Below are positions 8,368-11,758 of a stretch of 11,758 bases of DNA, piece by piece; position 1 is the stretch's first letter; the number at the start of each line of letters is the position of its first letter. This stretch comes from Paracoccaceae bacterium (lineage in GTDB: Bacteria; Pseudomonadota; Alphaproteobacteria; Rhodobacterales; Rhodobacteraceae). The notes below the pieces were generated by a model, which was not told the origin of the DNA, did not search any database, and was given only the letters and a program-made list of their open reading frames with translations. A program made the position numbers and the translations under genes. Location: the NCBI GenBank assembly GCA_012036325.1, contig JAAUPC010000075.1, positions 1 to 11,758 on the forward strand, given 5' to 3'.

Positions 8368-8996
8368 AGCCGCACCTCCACGATCGGAACCGAAGGCACA
8401 TCCCCCGCCTGGAACGACGCGACCGAGGTCTGGATGACATCCGTGTCAAACCGAACCGGCACGTCAAACTCGAACCCGGCCTGGATCCTGGCACCCAAAG
8501 CCGGGGCCAGCACAAAGGTGACCTCCCCGGTCTCGACATTGACCGAGTATTCCAGGCCTTCCACTTTCGGGTCGCCCGCCAAGGCGATCCGCACGCTGCC
8601 CGCAACCGGCTTCAGGATCGGCCGGACATAGGTTTGCAGGCCCGAAGCATAGGTCTTCTGCAGCTGAAAAACCGTCCTGATCCCGTCGCCGATGCCAATT
8701 TCCTGGTCATCCGGCGCCGGAACCGACGAGGGCGCGCAGGATTTGTAGTCTGACCAGTCTTTCCAGCGAAACCCGTGCAGCTGGCCCATGCGCGCCTCGA
8801 AGAACGCGATCAGCGTCTCGACATCGTCCAGCGACCGCAGTCCAAGACCCGCGTCATACCGGCGGCGCGACTGGGCCCAAGGGCTGTTGCGCTCTTCAAA
8901 GCCATTGGCGAGCGTGACAATCTCTGTCCGGCGCTCTGGTCCGCCGACCGATCCAAAGCTCACATTGGTCGGAAAGCGTATCTCGTGAAAAGCCAT
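8364..8996 (-). CDS. GTA g12, DUF2460 distal tail protein
   Basis: Distal tail protein linking the tail tube to the baseplate (rcc01695 counterpart, DUF2460/TIGR02217 family). It has 210 residues, complete. It opens with MAFHEIRFPTNVSFGS and contains GGPERRTEIVTLANGFEERN and AFFEARMGQLHGFRWKDW, all strong family hallmarks. The start ATG at 8996 is 9 bases after the g11 stop, with an AGGA ribosome-binding sequence overlapping that stop. Its stop overlaps the g13 start by four bases. Confidence 0.94.
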   Translation of the reverse strand: MAFHEIRFPTNVSFGSVGGPERRTEIVTLANGFEERNSPWAQSRRRYDAGLGLRSLDDVETLIAFFEARMGQLHGFRWKDWSDYKSCAPSSVPAPDDQEIGIGDGIRTVFQLQKTYASGLQTYVRPILKPVAGSVRIALAGDPKVEGLEYSVNVETGEVTFVLAPALGARIQAGFEFDVPVRFDTDVIQTSVASFQAGDVPSVPIVEVRL

Positions 8997-9005
8997 GATC
9001 CGTCC

Positions 9006-9656
9006 TCACCGATTGCGCTGGCCGCGCGCCAATGCGCGGCTGACTTGGGCAGCTACCTGGCTTTGGCTGCGTTGGAACCCTTGGACGTCCGGCGTGGTGA
9101 TGTTCATCACGACGTTCACCGCCCGCCCGCCCCCTGCCTGCACGCCCAACCGCCCGTCTGGCCCGCGTGCCAGCGGCATGATGGCCTCAGGCCCGGCCTC
9201 CCCCATCAGGCCACGCCCGCCCCGCATCGGGAAGGTGGTCGGGGACGACACAACGCCCCCCCGTGCAAAGGGCATCACCTTGCCTTGGGAAAACGCCCCA
9301 CCCGCGGCAAAGGGCATGCCCGCCCCCACCAGGCCAGACACACCTTGCGCCAAAAGCCCGCCCAAGGCGTTGGTCACCGGCTTCAACGCAATGGAATAGA
9401 CGCTGTCGACGATGGTGTTCGCGACGGTCTTCAGCGCGTCATTCAGCTTCATTCCGTCGAAGATCAGCCCATCGAACGCCTTGCGCAAACCTCCGCTGAT
9501 CCCGCTGGACAGGGTGTTCACCTCGCGTCCGGTAAAGACCATCGTTTCGCGCATTCTGGCCAACTCGCCATCAAACGCCGCCACCATCGACACGGATGAC
9601 CCCAGCTGCGCTTCCAGCGCCTCCAGTTGCTCCTGCATCGTTCCGATATCCGCCAT
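9006..9656 (-). CDS. GTA g11, short tail tape measure protein
   Basis: Tape measure protein (rcc01694 counterpart) that sets tail length and lies inside the tail tube. Its 216 residues match the short tape measure of GTAs. The N-terminal part is helical and possibly coiled coil (MQEQLEALEAQLG), followed by a region rich in Ala, Val and Leu. The C terminus has the repeated Gly-rich segments FAAGGAF, FARGGVVSSPTTFPM and GEAGPEAIMPLARG, then DGRLGV, found in many tape measures. An AAAGG sequence lies 8 bases before the ATG at 9656. Its first 86 bases overlap the end of g10.1. Confidence 0.9.
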   Translation of the reverse strand: MADIGTMQEQLEALEAQLGSSVSMVAAFDGELARMRETMVFTGREVNTLSSGISGGLRKAFDGLIFDGMKLNDALKTVANTIVDSVYSIALKPVTNALGGLLAQGVSGLVGAGMPFAAGGAFSQGKVMPFARGGVVSSPTTFPMRGGRGLMGEAGPEAIMPLARGPDGRLGVQAGGGRAVNVVMNITTPDVQGFQRSQSQVAAQVSRALARGQRNR

Positions 9657-9852
9657 CGCCCAGACCTTTCCGTGTATCGGGGAACGCGGCGGCCAGTTCC
9701 GCCAGCCGCGCGCGTGTCAGGGGCGGAACCATCTGCTCCCGCCCCAGCATCAGTCTCAACTCGACCGGGGTCAGCCGCCAAAAGACCGCCGGCTCCAGCC
9801 GCAGGTCATGCAGCCCCGCCTGCAGAAGGCCCCGCCAGTCGATCCCGCTCAT
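9571..9852 (-). CDS. GTA g10.1, tail assembly chaperone-like (TIGR02216/Phage_TAC_6)
   Basis: Small tail assembly protein, rcc01693 counterpart. The conserved part spans residues 1 to about 65: MSGIDWRGLLQAGLHDLRL, FWRLTPVELRLMLG and RARLAELAAAFPDTRKG. The ATG at 9852 overlaps the g10 stop (ATGA). The frame runs to 93 residues, so the last ~28 (GDGGYRNDAGATGG onward) overlap g11 in another frame and have no resemblance I recognise. I recall relatives ending soon after the FPD motif, so the extension may be real or the result of a lost stop. Confidence 0.83.
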   Translation of the reverse strand: MSGIDWRGLLQAGLHDLRLEPAVFWRLTPVELRLMLGREQMVPPLTRARLAELAAAFPDTRKGLGDGGYRNDAGATGGAGSAAGVIRVDGGGV

Positions 9853-10169
9853 GGCTCGCCCGGCAATGAGAAGGCCCGTGCCAGCAGTTCCGCCGCCGCC
9901 CGGGCTGCCTCAACCGGCCCACCGCCAATTTCGACCCGCAGAAGATCAGCCGTCGTGCCCTGCCAGCCACCGCCCCGCAGACCAGCGACGATCAGCGCCA
10001 GCACATCCCGGGTGCGGAACCGCTGGCTTTCAAACCGTTCCACCAGGTCAACCAGCGATCCGGTTTCTAGCGTGTCCTCAAGCTCGGCCAATGCGCCCAG
10101 CGTCAGCTTTGCCACATGACGCTGGCCGTCCAGCCAGATCGCAACTTCACCTGTCCAGGGATTGGCCAT
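9849..10169 (-). CDS. GTA g10, gene transfer agent family protein (Phage_TAC_11)
   Basis: Counterpart of rcc01692, a tail-chaperone-like small protein. It has 106 residues: an N-terminal beta-rich part (GEVAIWLDGQRHVAKLTLGA), then LAELEDTLETGSLVDLVERF and a helical C terminus with RDVLALIVAGLRGGGW. The ATG at 10169-10167 shares one base with the g9 stop (TGATG). A TTG just upstream (10172) is possible but the ATG is the natural choice. Together with g10.1 it occupies the slot where tailed phages keep their two chaperone products. Confidence 0.9.
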   Translation of the reverse strand: MANPWTGEVAIWLDGQRHVAKLTLGALAELEDTLETGSLVDLVERFESQRFRTRDVLALIVAGLRGGGWQGTTADLLRVEIGGGPVEAARAAAELLARAFSLPGEP

Positions 10170-10582
10170 CAAAGCGCCGTGAAGGTCAGCGCCCCGGCCG
10201 AGGCCATGGACATCTCATAGGTCGCCTCGTCATTGTGGCTGCCCGCATATTCGATCGAGGTGATCTGGAACGCCCCTTCGATCACGCCGAAACTGGGGAT
10301 CACCACCTGAAAGTCCGGGATTTCACCGTTGAAGAACACCTGGCGCGCGCGCTCATCGGTGTTTTCGTCCCGGAACACGCCCGAGCCCGAGATCGAGGCC
10401 GATCTGACCCCTGCCCCGGCCAGAAGCTCGCGCCAGCCACCCTGGCTTTCCAGGCTGGTGACATCGACCGATTCCGTGTTGAAGCTGATCCGCGTCGCCC
10501 GCAGACCGGCGATGGTCACGAACTGGCCATCCCCCGTCTGGTCGATCTTGATCAGCAAGTCCTTGCCGCTTTGCACAGCCAT
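10169..10582 (-). CDS. GTA g9, major tail tube protein
   Basis: Major tail protein (rcc01691 counterpart, phage tail tube family of TP901-1 type), the subunit that builds the tail tube. It has 137 residues, complete, mostly predicted beta structure. Key stretches are SGKDLLIKID, TSLESQGGWRELLAGAGVRS, SGSGVFRDENTDERAR and FNGEIPDFQVVIPSFG, all characteristic. The ATG at 10582 has GGAG 7 bases upstream (10590-10593), and this is one of the few genes in the cluster with its own intergenic gap (33 bases), in keeping with a need for high expression. Confidence 0.94.
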   Translation of the reverse strand: MAVQSGKDLLIKIDQTGDGQFVTIAGLRATRISFNTESVDVTSLESQGGWRELLAGAGVRSASISGSGVFRDENTDERARQVFFNGEIPDFQVVIPSFGVIEGAFQITSIEYAGSHNDEATYEMSMASAGALTFTAL

Positions 10583-10589
10583 GTCCGTT

Positions 10590-10593
10590 CTCC
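10590..10593 (-). promoter_or_regulatory. Ribosome binding site of g9
   Basis: GGAG on the minus strand, 7 bases before the g9 ATG, in the 33-base gap after g8. It gives the tail tube gene an initiation site independent of coupling to the upstream gene. Confidence 0.55.
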
Positions 10594-10615
10594 GTCTTGA
10601 GATGATTGAAAAGCG

Positions 10616-11011
10616 CTAAAGCTGAACCCGCGCGCGGAAGGTCAGGTCGATCCGCCGCGTCTCGCCCTCGGAAATCCGCCGGGCCGAAGCGCGCAGGAAC
10701 AAAAGTTGCACCAGCGCGCCCCGGGTCAGCGTCAGCGGCACCCCGATCAACGCGTCAGAGATGTCGGCCGCTATGGTCTTGATCGACAGGAACCCCGTCG
10801 CATCGGTGATCACGCTGATGAACAGTTGATGATCCGCCCCTGCACCGCTTTTGTCAGACTGGTCCCGCGCCTCTTCGGGGCCGATCAACACGAAAGTGCC
10901 GGTCGCATTCGGCGGGACAGCGTCGTAGATCGCGACGCTGGCCAGCGCCGGGAAGGTCGACAGCCTTTGAAAGATCGCGGTCTGCAGGGCCGCGGCTGCT
11001 GCATAGCTCAT
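10616..11011 (-). CDS. GTA g8, DUF3168 tail terminator
   Basis: Tail terminator/head-tail joining protein (rcc01690 counterpart, DUF3168 family), capping the tail tube at its head end. It has 131 residues, complete. Landmarks are AAALQTAIFQRLS, VAIYDAVPPNATGTFVLIGP, a short polar loop with DQSDKSGAGADHQLF, and the C-terminal RRISEGETRRIDLTFRARV. The start ATG at 11011 overlaps the g7 stop by four bases (ATGA). Confidence 0.92.
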   Translation of the reverse strand: MSYAAAAALQTAIFQRLSTFPALASVAIYDAVPPNATGTFVLIGPEEARDQSDKSGAGADHQLFISVITDATGFLSIKTIAADISDALIGVPLTLTRGALVQLLFLRASARRISEGETRRIDLTFRARVQL

Positions 11012-11268
11012 GTCGCCACCTCCTCGCGGGCAAAACAGGTCAGAAAGCGGCCATAGGGGTCAGCCTCGGTCACCGCCAGGATCGGGAACAACCGCGTGCC
11101 TTCGCGAAACCGCTGCCCCGCCTTCGGGCGCGACACCGCACCAGTCGGGGCCGCGCGCACCGTGATCCGGTAGGGCACCGCCGCGAAAATCAAATCGGCT
11201 TTGTGATGATCGACGCCCTCGGCCACGGCCTTCTCGGAATAGAGCGGCCCCAGGTCAAGCTCGTCAGA
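11008..11268 (-). CDS. GTA g7, head-tail connector/stopper (5' truncated)
   Basis: C-terminal part of the phage head-tail joining protein (rcc01689 counterpart), which closes the head after packaging. VPYRITVRAAPTGA, SRPKAGQRFREGTR and DPYGRFLTCFAREE are typical of the GTA family. The frame is open back to a TAG at 11269-11271, with no start that would give a full protein of about 110 residues; an internal GTG at 11226 gives only 72. The missing N terminus is explained by the DNA junction at about 11270. Residues before VPYR (LGPLYSEKAVAEGVDHHK) do not look like what I expect for this family, so the true break may lie further in. Confidence 0.8.
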   Translation of the reverse strand, partial: SDELDLGPLYSEKAVAEGVDHHKADLIFAAVPYRITVRAAPTGAVSRPKAGQRFREGTRLFPILAVTEADPYGRFLTCFAREEVAT

Positions 11269-11272
11269 CTAC
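11256..11272. other. Junction between GTA-cluster DNA and unrelated DNA
   Basis: Two unrelated minus-strand genes are both cut here: an MFS transporter entering from the right loses recognisable sequence after its second membrane segment, and the GTA g7 frame begins with no start. Hand-counted GC is about 53% over 11281-11640 and visibly higher over most of the GTA block. No transposase, integrase or repeat marks the joint, so a chimeric assembly is the simplest reading. Confidence 0.75.
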
Positions 11273-11450
11273 TCACCAAGAAGAATGTGTAGAACAGACT
11301 CACATGAACGCTCTCCCCAAAGGTTGCCGTCCACTGCCTCAAAAAGGCACCAGGGGTCGCCACCACAATTCCATGCAGATAGAGGCCGATGAAGCCAGCC
11401 GCTGTCAGGCGACCTCGGTGAATAACGTCAGGAAGGAAGGGCAACTTCAA
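11265..11450 (-). CDS. MFS-type transporter, N-terminal fragment
   Basis: The first ~62 residues resemble the start of a major facilitator transporter: a first membrane helix in TAAGFIGLYLHGIVVATPG, then FLRQWTATFGESVHVSLFYT leading into a second helix. A full MFS protein has about 400 residues, so only the beginning is present. The frame then crosses the junction into GTA DNA and stops at 11190. The start is a TTG at 11450, sharing bases with the stop of the preceding Ldh gene (TTGA), since an in-frame stop lies at 11457-11459. The substrate cannot be told; coupling to an Ldh-family gene hints at an organic acid, by inference only. Confidence 0.6.
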
Positions 11451-11758
11451 AGTTGTTCAGGCAGCGAAAGATCGGGGGTCAAGTGTCGCTTCACACACTC
11501 TAGGCCAAAGTGATTGGCTAAGGCTTGCACCAGGGCTACGGGTAGCGGGATTCCCTGTTCAGTACGGGTTTTCTCAGTGAGATATGCCAATTCACCCGGG
11601 AAATAAAGGGGTTGATCAGGGTCTAGGCGGGGAGTTTGTTTCAAAGTTGCGATCGCCCGTCCCACTTCTGCGGCAAACACTTCAGGATCACACCAGACCG
11701 CCACATCCAGTACCCCAAAGAAATGCCCAGTACCATTGAGACCATCGTGAATGGATTT
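11447..11758 (-). CDS. Ldh-family (malate/L-lactate/sulfolactate-type) oxidoreductase, C-terminal part
   Basis: C-terminal ~103 residues of an NAD(P)-dependent 2-hydroxyacid dehydrogenase of the Ldh_2 family; the gene enters from the right edge. The frame is open to the last base. NGTGHFFGVLDVAVW corresponds to the family's GHFF strand, and YFPGELAYLTEKTRTEQGIP to the PGE...GIPL segment near the C terminus. Substrate specificity within the family cannot be told from this part. It shares its stop with the TTG start of the MFS gene. The codon use and composition are unlike the GTA block; a cyanobacterial source is my guess. Confidence 0.7.
   Translation of the reverse strand, partial: KSIHDGLNGTGHFFGVLDVAVWCDPEVFAAEVGRAIATLKQTPRLDPDQPLYFPGELAYLTEKTRTEQGIPLPVALVQALANHFGLECVKRHLTPDLSLPEQL

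Noticed and set aside
8775..9599. Open frame on the plus strand, 274 codons
   Set aside because: Antisense to g11 and g12, low-complexity His/Arg/Pro composition, crosses gene borders.
9596..10600. Open frame on the plus strand, 334 codons
   Set aside because: Longest antisense frame; it crosses four convincing GTA genes and is rich in Pro and Arg, a GC artefact.
3136..11268. An ordinary prophage in place of a GTA
   Set aside because: No integrase, repressor, lysis or replication gene is seen here, and gene order and motifs match the chromosomal GTA cluster of Rhodobacterales gene by gene. The missing head genes leave a small doubt.
11649..11656. GCGATCGC octamer (HIP1) as proof of cyanobacterial origin
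   Set aside because: The same octamer occurs at 2183-2190 inside cysE, so one copy here is not diagnostic. It is only mildly supportive of the composition and protein evidence.

Overview
The window is one strand-coherent block: every gene I can support reads leftward (minus strand). Most of it (about 2850-11270) is the tail half of a Rhodobacterales-type gene transfer agent (GTA) structural cluster like RcGTA of Rhodobacter capsulatus. In transcription order, right to left, it holds a truncated g7, then g8, g9, g10, g10.1, g11, g12, g13, g14, g15 and a small uncharacterised gene (DUF7742-like). Gene order, protein lengths, stop/start overlaps (ATGA, GTGA, TGATG) and family motifs all fit. High GC with GC-rich third codon positions and the GTA itself point to an alphaproteobacterium of the Rhodobacteraceae. 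Genes g1-g6 (packaging, capsid, first connector) would lie upstream, to the right, but are not there.

Left of the GTA, 1-2773, is a second operon: cysE (serine O-acetyltransferase), a PlsC-like 1-acylglycerol-3-phosphate acyltransferase, a CdsA-like phosphatidate cytidylyltransferase and a CDP-alcohol phosphatidyltransferase cut by the left edge. The three lipid enzymes are coupled or closely spaced and together could carry lysophosphatidate to phosphatidate, to CDP-diacylglycerol, to a phospholipid. The head group is not readable from the sequence.

Right of about 11270 the sequence changes character. The last ~490 bases carry the start of an MFS transporter, cut off in mid-gene, and the C-terminal part of an Ldh-family (malate/L-lactate/sulfolactate-type) oxidoreductase. 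Base composition is near 53% GC and the proteins look cyanobacterial or similar. Both the MFS gene and GTA g7 are truncated at the same point, so this is a junction of two unrelated DNAs. A chimeric assembly is the simplest reading; a real rearrangement is the alternative.

Four genes (g15, g13, the DUF7742-like gene and the CDP-alcohol phosphatidyltransferase) each carry what looks like a single one-base indel, each at a short run of identical bases, with well-conserved coding on both sides in different frames. Repairing the base restores family-typical length in each complete gene. This pattern suggests sequencing or assembly error more than true decay, although a decaying GTA cannot be excluded from the sequence alone. 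No RNA genes, CRISPR arrays or insertion sequences were seen, and no gap between genes exceeds 300 bases.
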